From an uncultured Pelagibacteraceae bacterium (GTDB lineage: Bacteria > Pseudomonadota > Alphaproteobacteria > Pelagibacterales > Pelagibacteraceae): DNA of 64,000 bases. Positions 1-9,235 of this stretch are shown here, one piece after another (position 1 is the stretch's first letter; the number at the start of each line of letters is the position of its first letter). Under the pieces are notes generated by a model that was not told the DNA's origin, did not search any database, and saw only the letters and a program-made list of their open reading frames with translations. The position numbers and the translations under genes were made by a program. The stretch lies in contig CACKZT010000002.1 of NCBI GenBank assembly GCA_902604695.1, positions 62,001-126,000 on the forward strand, in the 5' to 3' direction.

Positions 1-919
1 CTTCACCATCTACTACAATTTGTTTTGCAAGATTTAAACATAATTTTTTTAAAGCCGACTCAAACTTAAGTATCACAGGATCATTTGCAGTTCTGTTTTG
101 ACCAATTTTTACTTTTTTAGTTGAAAAAATCGTAACCATATCATTTGTTGATTGATCGCTATCGACGGTTATAGCATTGAAAGTATTTGAAACCGCTTTT
201 TTTAAAATCGATTTTAAAATATTTGAAGAAATTTCTGCGTCAGTAAAAATAAAAGATAACATGGTTGCTAAATTTGGCGCAATCATACCTGAGCCTTTTG
301 CTATCCCTGCAATTTTTATGATTTTATTCCCTATAGAAATTTCTTCGTAAGCTAATTTTGGCTTAGTATCAGTTGTCATAATTGCTGAGGCAGTTTTAAC
401 CCATATCAATTTATTTTGAACCACTCTAAGTTTTTCAACCAGTGTAGGGATTGTTTGGCTAATTTTATTTAATGGAAATTGTTCACCTATTACTCCGGTT
501 GAAGCAAAAATTAGATCTTTTATTTTTATTGTTTCATTAATTCCTTTTTCGGATTTAGACTCTCTTATAGTCAATGACCTAGCTAAATTATTAGCTATTT
601 CACCGATTGCCAGCAATCCTTCTTCGCCAGTAAAAGTATTAGCATTCTTTGTATTTACCATGAGAGCTTTAATAGATCTTTTGTTAGATTTTTTGTTCCA
701 GTTTAATGACTCTGATATAATGCTGTTTGTAGTTTCAACTGAAGCATAATTCGCTCCATCTTTAAAATAAAACAAAGTTAAATCATCTCTACCATTCTCA
801 TACAAATCAGCTGATACTGAGGAAACTTCTAAACCTTCAATTTCTTTTAATTCTTGAAACTCGCCCATTTTCGACATTTTTTTTTTGTCATTTAGGAAGT
901 TTTTCAAATTTATTGTCAT
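1..919 (-). CDS. argJ: Bifunctional glutamate N-acetyltransferase/amino-acid acetyltransferase ArgJ (3' end outside window)
   Basis: Reverse-strand reading from the ATG at 919 gives MTINLKNFLNDKKKMSKMGEFQELKEIEGLEVSSVSADLYENGRDDLTLFYF... with ASTGVIGEQFP and MTTDTKPK typical of ArgJ; truncated by the window start, so absent from the ORF track. Confidence 0.9.
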   Translation of the reverse strand, partial: MTINLKNFLNDKKKMSKMGEFQELKEIEGLEVSSVSADLYENGRDDLTLFYFKDGANYASVETTNSIISESLNWNKKSNKRSIKALMVNTKNANTFTGEEGLLAIGEIANNLARSLTIRESKSEKGINETIKIKDLIFASTGVIGEQFPLNKISQTIPTLVEKLRVVQNKLIWVKTASAIMTTDTKPKLAYEEISIGNKIIKIAGIAKGSGMIAPNLATMLSFIFTDAEISSNILKSILKKAVSNTFNAITVDSDQSTNDMVTIFSTKKVKIGQNRTANDPVILKFESALKKLCLNLAKQIVVDGE

Positions 920-963
920 AATTACTATTTAATTTAAGTTATAAATACATATATAGAGATAAC

Positions 964-3528
964 ATGAATCTAATAACAAAAGCTCTTAATAAAATATTTA
1001 AAAGCAGCAATCAACAAGAATTAGATAAAATTAAACCGTTAATTGCTGAAATTAACAATCAAGAGAGCAAAACTGCTTTATTAAAAGATGTTGAGTTTAA
1101 GGAGAAAACGCACATTCTTAAAAAAAGCGTAAAAGAAGGTAGAGATTTGGACTCTTTAATTCCGGAAGCATTTGCATTAGTTAGAGAGGCAGCAAAGAGA
1201 ACTTTGGGTGAGAGACATTTTGATGTTCAATTAGCAGGTGGAATTATTTTACATTCAGGACAAATTGCTGAGATGAAAACAGGAGAAGGTAAAACTCTTG
1301 TGTCAACTTTACCAGCTTATTTAAATTCTCTTACAGAAAAAGGTGTGCATATCGTTACTGTGAATGATTATCTTGCTGAAAGAGACTCGAAATGGATGGG
1401 TAAAGTTTTCGATTTTTTAGGTTTAAACACTGGATGCATAGTTAGTAAACTAGAGGATATTGAAAGAAAAAAAAATTATTTATGCGACATAACTTACGCA
1501 ACTAATAATGAACTTGGTTTCGATTATTTAAGAGATAACATGAAGTACGATATTGAAGAGCTTGTTCAAAGAACTCATAATTATTGTATAGTAGATGAAG
1601 TAGATAGCATTCTAATTGATGAGTCTAGAACACCCCTCGTGATTTCTGGTAAAGTAGAGGACAAAAGTAATTTTTATCTAACTTCAAATAATTTTATAAA
1701 CAGATTACAAAAAAATGATTATGAAATTGATGAAAAAAATAAAAATGCAATCTTAACTGATGGCGGAATAGATAAAATAGAAAAACTTGCAATACAAAAT
1801 GGAATTCTTAAGAATAAAAATTTTTATGATCCTGAAAATTTAAATTTAGTTCATCATATAAATCAAGCTTTGAAAGCAAATCTTCTTTTTAAGAAAGATA
1901 CTGATTATATTATTAGAGATTCTAAGGTTCAAATAATAGATGAATTTACTGGAAGGGTTTTAGATGGTAGAAGATTCTCTGATGGGCTGCACCAAGCAAT
2001 TGAAGCAAAAGAAAACGTAGATATACAAGAAGAAAATCAAACTTTAGCATCTATTACTTATCAAAACTATTTTAGATTATATAAAAAATTATCTGGTATG
2101 ACCGGAACAGCATTAACTGAAGCTGAAGAGTTTTACGATATTTATAAACTAAATGTAGTTCCAGTGCCTACGAATAAAATTATGGCAAGAAAAGATTTTA
2201 ATGATCAAATATTTAGAACAGAAAATGAAAAATATTTTGCTATTACAAATAAAATCCTTGAATGTAAAAAGAGAAGTCAACCAGTTTTAGTTGGTACTAC
2301 AAGTATTGAAAAATCTGAAAAAATTTCAAATTTTCTTAATGAAAAAAATATTGAACACAATGTATTAAACGCTAAACATCATGAAAAAGAGGCAAAAATT
2401 ATTGCAGAAGCAGGTAAGTTAAATGCTGTAACTATAGCAACAAATATGGCTGGAAGAGGTACTGACATTAAATTAGGTGGAAACCAAGCTTATCTAAAGG
2501 AGAATAATAAAAATGATGTGAAGGACACAGAAATTAATAAAAAAAAAGTAAAAGATTCTGGTGGTTTATTTATTATCGGAACAGAGAGACACGAGAGTAG
2601 AAGAATAGATAACCAGCTCCGAGGAAGATCAGGGAGACAAGGAGACCCAGGAAGTTCAATTTTTTTTATAAGTTTACAAGATGAGCTTATGAGAATTTTT
2701 GGTGGAGACTCAATTGACGGAATGCTTAAAAAATTAGGATTAAAAGAAAACGAGTCCATAGATCATCCCTGGATAAATAAGGCAATGGAGAGGGCTCAAG
2801 AAAAAGTTGAGGGTAGAAATTTTGATATAAGAAAGACTTTGATTAAATTTGATGATGTGATGAATGATCAAAGACAAGTAATCTTCAATCAAAGAATAAA
2901 CATTCTTAATAATTCTGATATTGGGGATATTTTAATAGCTTTTTTGAATGATGTGGGCGTTTATTTAGAAAATATCAAAAATGACTTTCAAAAATCTGGT
3001 GATAAAAAAACGTATTTAACTTCAGTAAAAAATATTACAGGTAATTCAATAACTGATGAAAAATTAATATCTTTTTCAAGTTTGAATAGAGATGAATTTT
3101 TTAAACAAATTAAAAGTTATTATGATCTTAAAAAAGAAGAGAGGGTTAAATTAATAGGTAAAAAAGAAAATAATGAGATTGAAAAAAAAATTTTCCTTCA
3201 AATTATAGATTTTTCATGGAGGTCACACCTACAATATTTAGAACAGCTCAGACAAGTAATTGGTTTAAGGAGTTACGGGCAAAAAGATCCTCTTTCAGAG
3301 TTTAAAAAAGAGGCTTTTACATTATTTGAGGGTTTACTCGAAAAAATAAAAACTGACGTTATTAAATTTCTACTAAATTTGAATATTGTAATTAAAGCTG
3401 AAAAAGAAAATGAGTCAGCAATTAAAGATATTGAGTCACAAAAAATCTCCAAACAAAAGATAAAAAGAAATGAAAAATGTCCTTGTAATTCAGGAAAAAA
3501 ATATAAACACTGTTGTGGACTAATTTAA
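964..3528 (+). CDS. secA: Preprotein translocase ATPase SecA
   Basis: GEGKTLVSTLPAYLN, DEVDSILIDESRTPL, NMAGRGTDIKLGG, C-terminal SEC-C zinc motif CPCNSGKKYKHCC. Confidence 0.98.
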   Translation: MNLITKALNKIFKSSNQQELDKIKPLIAEINNQESKTALLKDVEFKEKTHILKKSVKEGRDLDSLIPEAFALVREAAKRTLGERHFDVQLAGGIILHSGQIAEMKTGEGKTLVSTLPAYLNSLTEKGVHIVTVNDYLAERDSKWMGKVFDFLGLNTGCIVSKLEDIERKKNYLCDITYATNNELGFDYLRDNMKYDIEELVQRTHNYCIVDEVDSILIDESRTPLVISGKVEDKSNFYLTSNNFINRLQKNDYEIDEKNKNAILTDGGIDKIEKLAIQNGILKNKNFYDPENLNLVHHINQALKANLLFKKDTDYIIRDSKVQIIDEFTGRVLDGRRFSDGLHQAIEAKENVDIQEENQTLASITYQNYFRLYKKLSGMTGTALTEAEEFYDIYKLNVVPVPTNKIMARKDFNDQIFRTENEKYFAITNKILECKKRSQPVLVGTTSIEKSEKISNFLNEKNIEHNVLNAKHHEKEAKIIAEAGKLNAVTIATNMAGRGTDIKLGGNQAYLKENNKNDVKDTEINKKKVKDSGGLFIIGTERHESRRIDNQLRGRSGRQGDPGSSIFFISLQDELMRIFGGDSIDGMLKKLGLKENESIDHPWINKAMERAQEKVEGRNFDIRKTLIKFDDVMNDQRQVIFNQRINILNNSDIGDILIAFLNDVGVYLENIKNDFQKSGDKKTYLTSVKNITGNSITDEKLISFSSLNRDEFFKQIKSYYDLKKEERVKLIGKKENNEIEKKIFLQIIDFSWRSHLQYLEQLRQVIGLRSYGQKDPLSEFKKEAFTLFEGLLEKIKTDVIKFLLNLNIVIKAEKENESAIKDIESQKISKQKIKRNEKCPCNSGKKYKHCCGLI

Positions 3529-4943
3529 TTTTTTTTTATTTTTTGGAATGCGTCCAAAGCCGTTTCTCTTGCTTTTTGATGATCAACTATTGGAAATGGA
3601 TAATCTTTTCCTAACTCAAAATTATTAATTTTTTCTTTAAGCTCCCAGGGTTTATGAATAAAATTTTCTGGAATTGATGATATTTCTGGTATCCATTGTT
3701 TTACATAGGTGCCTTTGCTATCAAATTTCTCTCCTTGTAATATTGGATTAAAAATTCTGAAATAAGGAGCAGCATCCGCTCCACATCCAGCAACCCATTG
3801 CCACCCTGCTACATTGTTTGCCTCATTAAAGTCAAGTAAACAGTTTCTAAAATGTTTTTCTCCCTCTTTCCAATTAATGAGTAAATGTTTTACTAAAAAT
3901 GATGCCGTGATCATCCGTACTCTGTTATGCATCCATCCTGTTTTATATAGCTCTCTCATACCCGCATCAACAATAGGATAGCCGGTCATTCCCTTTTTCC
4001 AAGCTTCTAAATATTTCTTGTTAGTTTGCCATGGAAATTTATCAAATTCTTTTCTTAAATTTTCTTTTAACATCTCTGGAAAATAATTTATCAGACTATG
4101 GCTAAATTCTCTCCAACCTAATTCATTTATAAATTTTCTATATCCTTTTTTCTTTTCAGAAATTTTATTGCATGACTCCCAAATATCTTCAACATTTAAT
4201 TGACCGAATGATAAATAGGGTGATATTTTTGAAGTTCCGTTTATGTCAGGATTGTCTCTATTTTCTCCATAATCTTTAATTTTATTTTTTATAAAATCAT
4301 TTTTGATTTTTAACCCCTCTTCTTCCGAAGGAATCCAATAATCTTCAAATTTTTTATACCAATTTTTTTTTGGAAGTATCTTTTTATAATCAATTTCATC
4401 AGTTAAAAATTTTATTTTACTTTTTGTTTTTTTAACAAGATCTTTTTTAGGGAATTCTTTATCAATATAAATACTTTCAGCTGTTCGCCAAAAAGGTGTG
4501 AATACTTTAAATGGTGTTCCATCATTTTTTTTAACTTCATTTTCTTCGTTTAATATATTGCCTTTAAATATCTTAAAAAAAATATTTTTATCTTCTAATT
4601 TCTCTTTTAAATTTTTATCAAATCTTAAATAACTTGGTTCATATATTTTGTTCCAATAAATAGAAAAATTATTAATTTCTAAAATTTTTTTAAAAGCAGA
4701 TTCGTATGTATCAGCTATCATTAATTCTAAATTAATATTGTATTTTTTTAGCTTTTGATTAAAATTTGTAAGAGATTTATAAATCCACCATCTTTGAGCT
4801 TCTCTTTTATTTTCAAAATCGGTTTTTTTGAATATATAGATAGCACTTACTTTACTATGATTGTTAGAGACAAATGATAAAGCTTTATTTTTAGTGATTC
4901 TAAAATCATTTCTAACCCAAAATATACCTGTATTTTCATTCAT
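3525..4943 (-). CDS. Deoxyribodipyrimidine photolyase / cryptochrome family
   Basis: FWVRNDFRITKN N-terminus; ELGWREFSH, TGYPIVDAGMREL, NNVAGWQWVAGCGADAAPYFRIFNP FAD-binding motifs. ORF opens at 4973; start at MNENTGIFWV (4943) looks more likely. Confidence 0.92.
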   Translation of the reverse strand: MNENTGIFWVRNDFRITKNKALSFVSNNHSKVSAIYIFKKTDFENKREAQRWWIYKSLTNFNQKLKKYNINLELMIADTYESAFKKILEINNFSIYWNKIYEPSYLRFDKNLKEKLEDKNIFFKIFKGNILNEENEVKKNDGTPFKVFTPFWRTAESIYIDKEFPKKDLVKKTKSKIKFLTDEIDYKKILPKKNWYKKFEDYWIPSEEEGLKIKNDFIKNKIKDYGENRDNPDINGTSKISPYLSFGQLNVEDIWESCNKISEKKKGYRKFINELGWREFSHSLINYFPEMLKENLRKEFDKFPWQTNKKYLEAWKKGMTGYPIVDAGMRELYKTGWMHNRVRMITASFLVKHLLINWKEGEKHFRNCLLDFNEANNVAGWQWVAGCGADAAPYFRIFNPILQGEKFDSKGTYVKQWIPEISSIPENFIHKPWELKEKINNFELGKDYPFPIVDHQKARETALDAFQKIKKN

Positions 4944-5030
4944 CCAAAATATATATATCAAATTATTTTTCATAATTATAAAATAAAAATTGGATTAATT
5001 GACGCTTAGAAATGTTAATTGTAGAAAAAA

Positions 5031-6761
5031 ATGAATAAAAATAAAAACCTTTATACTCTTGGAATTTGTAATGATGAAACCGCGTCTGCTTGCTTGTTTC
5101 AAGGAGGCAAACTGGTAGGTGCTGCAAGTGAGGAAAGATTTTCCCGAATAAAGTATGACAATAATTTTCCTAATCAATCTATTAATTTTTTACTAAAAAA
5201 TTTTAATATTAAACTAAAAAACATTAATCATATTGCATATTCTTGGGTGAAAGGTTTCGATCCAAAGCTTAAATTAAAATATAAAAAAAGATTAGACGAG
5301 TGTAAGAAATCTGGAAAAAAATCACTTAAAATATTTAAAGAAAGAATAAATTCAGAATATAAACAGGATGAATTAAAAAAAAAAGAATTTAATAAATGGG
5401 CTAAAAATAATCTATCAAAAAATCAAATAAAATTACTTAAGAAATTTTACCATCATGAATCTCATGCTGCTAGCGCTGCTTACCTTAGCCCATTTAAAAA
5501 TGGTTTAGTATTAACTTCTGACGCAAGAGGAGATTACGAGTCACTTAGTATTTGGCAGTTTGACAGAAAAAAATCAAATGGTCTTAAAAAGATTTACTCA
5601 TCAACCTCAAGTGACTCTCTAGGTTTTTTTTATGGAAGAATAACTGGTCTTTTAGGTTTTAAACCCATGAAGCATGAGGGAAAAATTACTGGCTTGGCAG
5701 CCCATGGGAATCCTCTTAAAGCAATGAAAATAATGAAATCAATGATCACTGTTAAGAAAGGTGAAATTATAGCTTCACTAGGAGATTTTTATAGACCTTT
5801 TTTTACAAATTATAATAAAAAACTTGTGAAAAGAATTAAAAAATTTTCACGAGAAGATATAGCTGCTGCGGCCCAAAAACATTTAGAGTGGTGTTTGTGT
5901 GAAATATTAAAATTTCATGTAAAAAGATTAAAATTAAAACCGATGCCCTTAATGTTGGCCGGTGGAACTTTTGGAAATGTAAAAGCTACCCAAGCTTTAA
6001 AAAATTTAAAATGTATTACTAAGGTTTTTGTACAACCTCAAATGGGTGACGGTGGACTTTGCTTAGGAGCTGCAGCTCTATCATTGCATATAAGAAGGAA
6101 AAATATATTACCTTTAAAAAATGTTTATTTAGGTCCATCTGTTGCTATAAAAAATATTAAATTGTTTAAAAAAAAATACTCTAACCTATTTTTTAAAAAG
6201 ATAAGTAATATAAAAGATTATATTGTAAAAGATTTAGTTGACAATCAAGTGATAGGTTTTGTTAGAGATAAAATGGAATTTGGGCCAAGAGCTTTATGTA
6301 ATAGAAGTATAATTTATAAAACAAGTGATAAATCTATTAATGACTGGCTTAACAAGAGGATGCGTAGAACCGAATTTATGCCTTTTGCTCCAGTTGTAAG
6401 AAATAATACAGCAAAAAAAGCTTTCATAAAATATCAAAATAATGATCCAACTTTTAACTTTATGACTTCAACAATAGACTGTTCGAAAGAATTTGAAAAA
6501 AAATGTCCTGCAGTAACTCATGTTGATCTTACGGCTAGACCTCAAATTATATACAAAAAAGACGATCCTTTACTGTGGAATATTTTACGAGAATGGGAAA
6601 AAACCTCTGGAGAGATGGCATTAGTAAATACTTCTTTTAATGCTCACGAACAACCAATAATTTGTAATGAAACTCAATCTATCAATGCATTAAAATCTGG
6701 AATGATAGATGTTTTGTATATAAAAGATATTAGAATTGTAAAAAAAAGCTCAATTATCTAA
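5031..6761 (+). CDS. Carbamoyltransferase, NodU/CmcH/TobZ family
   Basis: GICNDETASACLFQGGKLVGAASEERFSRIK N-terminus, HHESHAASAAYLSPF, EFGPRALCNRSI, LVNTSFNAHEQPI C-terminal motifs. Confidence 0.93.
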   Translation: MNKNKNLYTLGICNDETASACLFQGGKLVGAASEERFSRIKYDNNFPNQSINFLLKNFNIKLKNINHIAYSWVKGFDPKLKLKYKKRLDECKKSGKKSLKIFKERINSEYKQDELKKKEFNKWAKNNLSKNQIKLLKKFYHHESHAASAAYLSPFKNGLVLTSDARGDYESLSIWQFDRKKSNGLKKIYSSTSSDSLGFFYGRITGLLGFKPMKHEGKITGLAAHGNPLKAMKIMKSMITVKKGEIIASLGDFYRPFFTNYNKKLVKRIKKFSREDIAAAAQKHLEWCLCEILKFHVKRLKLKPMPLMLAGGTFGNVKATQALKNLKCITKVFVQPQMGDGGLCLGAAALSLHIRRKNILPLKNVYLGPSVAIKNIKLFKKKYSNLFFKKISNIKDYIVKDLVDNQVIGFVRDKMEFGPRALCNRSIIYKTSDKSINDWLNKRMRRTEFMPFAPVVRNNTAKKAFIKYQNNDPTFNFMTSTIDCSKEFEKKCPAVTHVDLTARPQIIYKKDDPLLWNILREWEKTSGEMALVNTSFNAHEQPIICNETQSINALKSGMIDVLYIKDIRIVKKSSII

Positions 6762-8167
6762 GAAACCTCACGAGTGTTCGCATTGAAAGATTGAGTAAAT
6801 GGAATTTTCACAACTACTGCATCTACGGGTTTTACAGAGTATTTTTTAGGAAGATGTACCTTATATTTTTTACCTAAATTCCCAATTGGAAACCCGGTGG
6901 CACTCAAATGACCTTCGTAAGGAACGTAGCCCATAGCTATATTTGTTCCTTTTTCTGGATGATACCAAGGCGAAGTAATATACCCAATAGGTTTACCACC
7001 ACTACTATTTGATATTAGATAAAAATCGTTAGCATAATCTTCAATAGGTTTTCCTCCAAGCTCTAAACCAACTAATTGTAATTTATAAGGTTTTTCGCCG
7101 TTTTGTATTTGTTTTTTCATTTTTTCCAGAGCTTCTTTACCAATATAATCAGTTTTCTTTTCCCAAACTCCCTTGCCTGATAATGAAACTTGATATCCTA
7201 AATTACATTGAAATGGATTTGTTTCATGGTCCAAATCTTGACCCCATGATAAAATACCTGCTTGAATACGTCTGTGATGAGCAGGGGCTATTACCATTAA
7301 CTTGTGTTTTTTTCCTTCTTTAAGAACGGCATTCCACATGTCTTCAGCATATAAAGTTGCATTTCTCAAGTAAATTTCATATCCAGCTTCACCAGAAAAT
7401 CCTGACTGAGATATTACACAACTTCGACCCCCAACTTTTGCTTCTGCTAAACCATAAAATGGCATCTTGTCTAAATCTACTTGATCACCTATTAAATCGT
7501 TCATCAAAGCTTTTGATTTTGGACCTTGTATTTGAACAGGACAAGAATCTATTTCGTCTATTTCAACGTTGAATCTTTTATCAGCATTAACTCCTTGAAG
7601 GTAAAGACCGATATCAGAGTCCGATAAACTAAACCAAAACTCATCTTCAGCAACTCTCAATAAAACAGGATCATTAAGTACTCCTCCTTTATAATTGCAC
7701 AAAATTACATATCGACCTCTCATTGTTGAAATTTTCGTAGCGTCTCTTGTTATTACATAATCTACAAATTTTTCAGCATCTGGTCCTTTAACTCTAATTT
7801 GTCTTTCAACAGCAACATTCCACATAGTTACATGGTTTTTAATGGCGTGATATTCTACCATTGCCCCACCCTTTTCAGGTCTAACATAACCTCTAGGATG
7901 ATAAATTCTGTTATACACTGTTGCTCTCCAACATCCTGCTTTCATAGATAAATGCCAATAAGGAGATTTTCTCACTCTTGTTGATATGAGCATTTCAACT
8001 TTAGTAGGACCACTTTGTCTTAAATTATACGGAACTTGTCTATCTGATTGATCGACTGAAGTTTCATGACGAATTTTATCGTAATTAATTTTTTCTTTTT
8101 TTAGAGATATTAATTTAAATTTTTTTTTTGCTTTGTTTTTTTTTACTTTTTTAATTTTTTTTGGCAT
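6758..8167 (-). CDS. GcvT-family aminomethyltransferase / DmdA-like demethylase with Lys-rich N-terminal extension
   Basis: STRVRKSPYW..., VAVERQIRVKGPDAEKFVDYVITRDATK, GGVLNDPVLLRVAEDEFWFSLSDSDI, PVQIQGPKSKALM, SGFSGEAGYEIYLR: GcvT/DmdA family folate-binding motifs. Confidence 0.85.
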   Translation of the reverse strand: MPKKIKKVKKNKAKKKFKLISLKKEKINYDKIRHETSVDQSDRQVPYNLRQSGPTKVEMLISTRVRKSPYWHLSMKAGCWRATVYNRIYHPRGYVRPEKGGAMVEYHAIKNHVTMWNVAVERQIRVKGPDAEKFVDYVITRDATKISTMRGRYVILCNYKGGVLNDPVLLRVAEDEFWFSLSDSDIGLYLQGVNADKRFNVEIDEIDSCPVQIQGPKSKALMNDLIGDQVDLDKMPFYGLAEAKVGGRSCVISQSGFSGEAGYEIYLRNATLYAEDMWNAVLKEGKKHKLMVIAPAHHRRIQAGILSWGQDLDHETNPFQCNLGYQVSLSGKGVWEKKTDYIGKEALEKMKKQIQNGEKPYKLQLVGLELGGKPIEDYANDFYLISNSSGGKPIGYITSPWYHPEKGTNIAMGYVPYEGHLSATGFPIGNLGKKYKVHLPKKYSVKPVDAVVVKIPFTQSFNANTREVS

Positions 8168-8888
8168 AATTATTTTGGATTAACCATTTATTTGTTTCCT
8201 TAAGACCTCCAAAAGTATAAATATGAAAGTGCTTAGTAACTTTCTTTAAGCTATTTATCAAGTTGTTAGGATCTCTAGGCTTCAATAAATCTAAAGTCTT
8301 ATTCTTATTAGATTTAAGAAAATTTATAGAATTTTTCGCCCCAACTATACTGGCAAACTTTAATAAGCTGCCTATTTTTAAAGGACCAGTAATTCCAACA
8401 TGAACTGGAAGATTTTGTTTAGAAATAAAACTAGAAATTACTAATGGATCTAAAAGCCATTGTGTAACAATGTAGTCGGCAAGGGGAGTTTTTTCTTTCA
8501 TAGCTTTTTCTAATTCTGAATCGGATATATCAGGGGAACCCTCTGGGTGTCCAGCAATTCCTATCTTCATCCCCTTAAATAATCCTGTCTCTAAAAGTTG
8601 CAACGAGCAGTGGTATTTTCCTAAGGGCTCTCTTCCTCCTCCTATAACTAAAGCTTGTTTTACTCCAAAATCTTTGCACATCCCTACATAAGTCTTTAAA
8701 TCATCAAAATCTTTAATTGATCTAGCTGGAAAATGAGGAACTGGATTGTATCCGTATTTGACTAATTCCTTAGATTTATTTGCAACATCAACAAAACTAT
8801 CACCGGGTAACATAGTTATATAGATATCTCGAACCTTTGGTAGAACCGACAGTTCTGTCTTAATTGTTATTTCTAAAGAAAAATTCAT
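8151..8888 (-). CDS. Short methylenetetrahydrofolate reductase-like protein
   Basis: MNFSLEITIKTE..., YGYNPVPHFPARS, QALVIGGG, KIGIAGHPEGSPD, VHVGITGP; overlaps the downstream GcvT-like gene by 17 nt. Confidence 0.75.
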   Translation of the reverse strand: MNFSLEITIKTELSVLPKVRDIYITMLPGDSFVDVANKSKELVKYGYNPVPHFPARSIKDFDDLKTYVGMCKDFGVKQALVIGGGREPLGKYHCSLQLLETGLFKGMKIGIAGHPEGSPDISDSELEKAMKEKTPLADYIVTQWLLDPLVISSFISKQNLPVHVGITGPLKIGSLLKFASIVGAKNSINFLKSNKNKTLDLLKPRDPNNLINSLKKVTKHFHIYTFGGLKETNKWLIQNNYAKKN

Positions 8889-8942
8889 ACAATTCCGGAT
8901 ATATCAATCAATGCTATGAAGAGTCCAGAATAATTGTGATTG

Positions 8943-9017
8943 TGGTGGCCTTGGTAAGAATCGCACTTACGACACATACCTTTTCAGGGTACTGCTCTAC
9001 TACTGAGCTACAAGGCC
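8943..9017 (-). tRNA. tRNA-Phe(GAA), CCA encoded
   Basis: Reverse complement GGCCTTGTAGCTCAGTAGTAGAGCAGTACCCTGAAAAGGTATGTGTCGTAAGTGCGATTCTTACCAAGGCCACCA folds as a cloverleaf with anticodon loop CTGAAAA. Confidence 0.95.
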
Positions 9018-9232
9018 TAACCTCTAAAGGTGATTCTTCCTTTAGTCAAATCGTAAGGTGTCATTTCAACTGTTACGCTATCACCGGCTAAAACTCTTAT
9101 TCTATTTTTTCTTAGTTTTCCAGCGGTATGAGCTAATATTTCATGATTATTTTCTAACCTTACTCTAAACATGGCGTTAGGAAGTAGCTCTGTAACTTTT
9201 CCTTTGAATTCTAAAGTTTCTTGTTTACCCAA
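9017..9232 (-). CDS. infA: Translation initiation factor IF-1
   Basis: [63 protein letters not shown]. Confidence 0.98.
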   Translation of the reverse strand: MGKQETLEFKGKVTELLPNAMFRVRLENNHEILAHTAGKLRKNRIRVLAGDSVTVEMTPYDLTKGRITFRG

Positions 9233-9235
9233 TTT

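Noticed and set aside
2490-2759. 89-aa minus-strand ORF inside secA
   Set aside because: Antisense to a strongly conserved gene with Ser/Leu-rich composition typical of reverse reading of AT-rich coding DNA; the same reasoning covers other short ORFs antisense to solid genes.
8864-9091. 75-aa plus-strand ORF
   Set aside because: Runs antisense through tRNA-Phe and the infA 3' end; no coding character.
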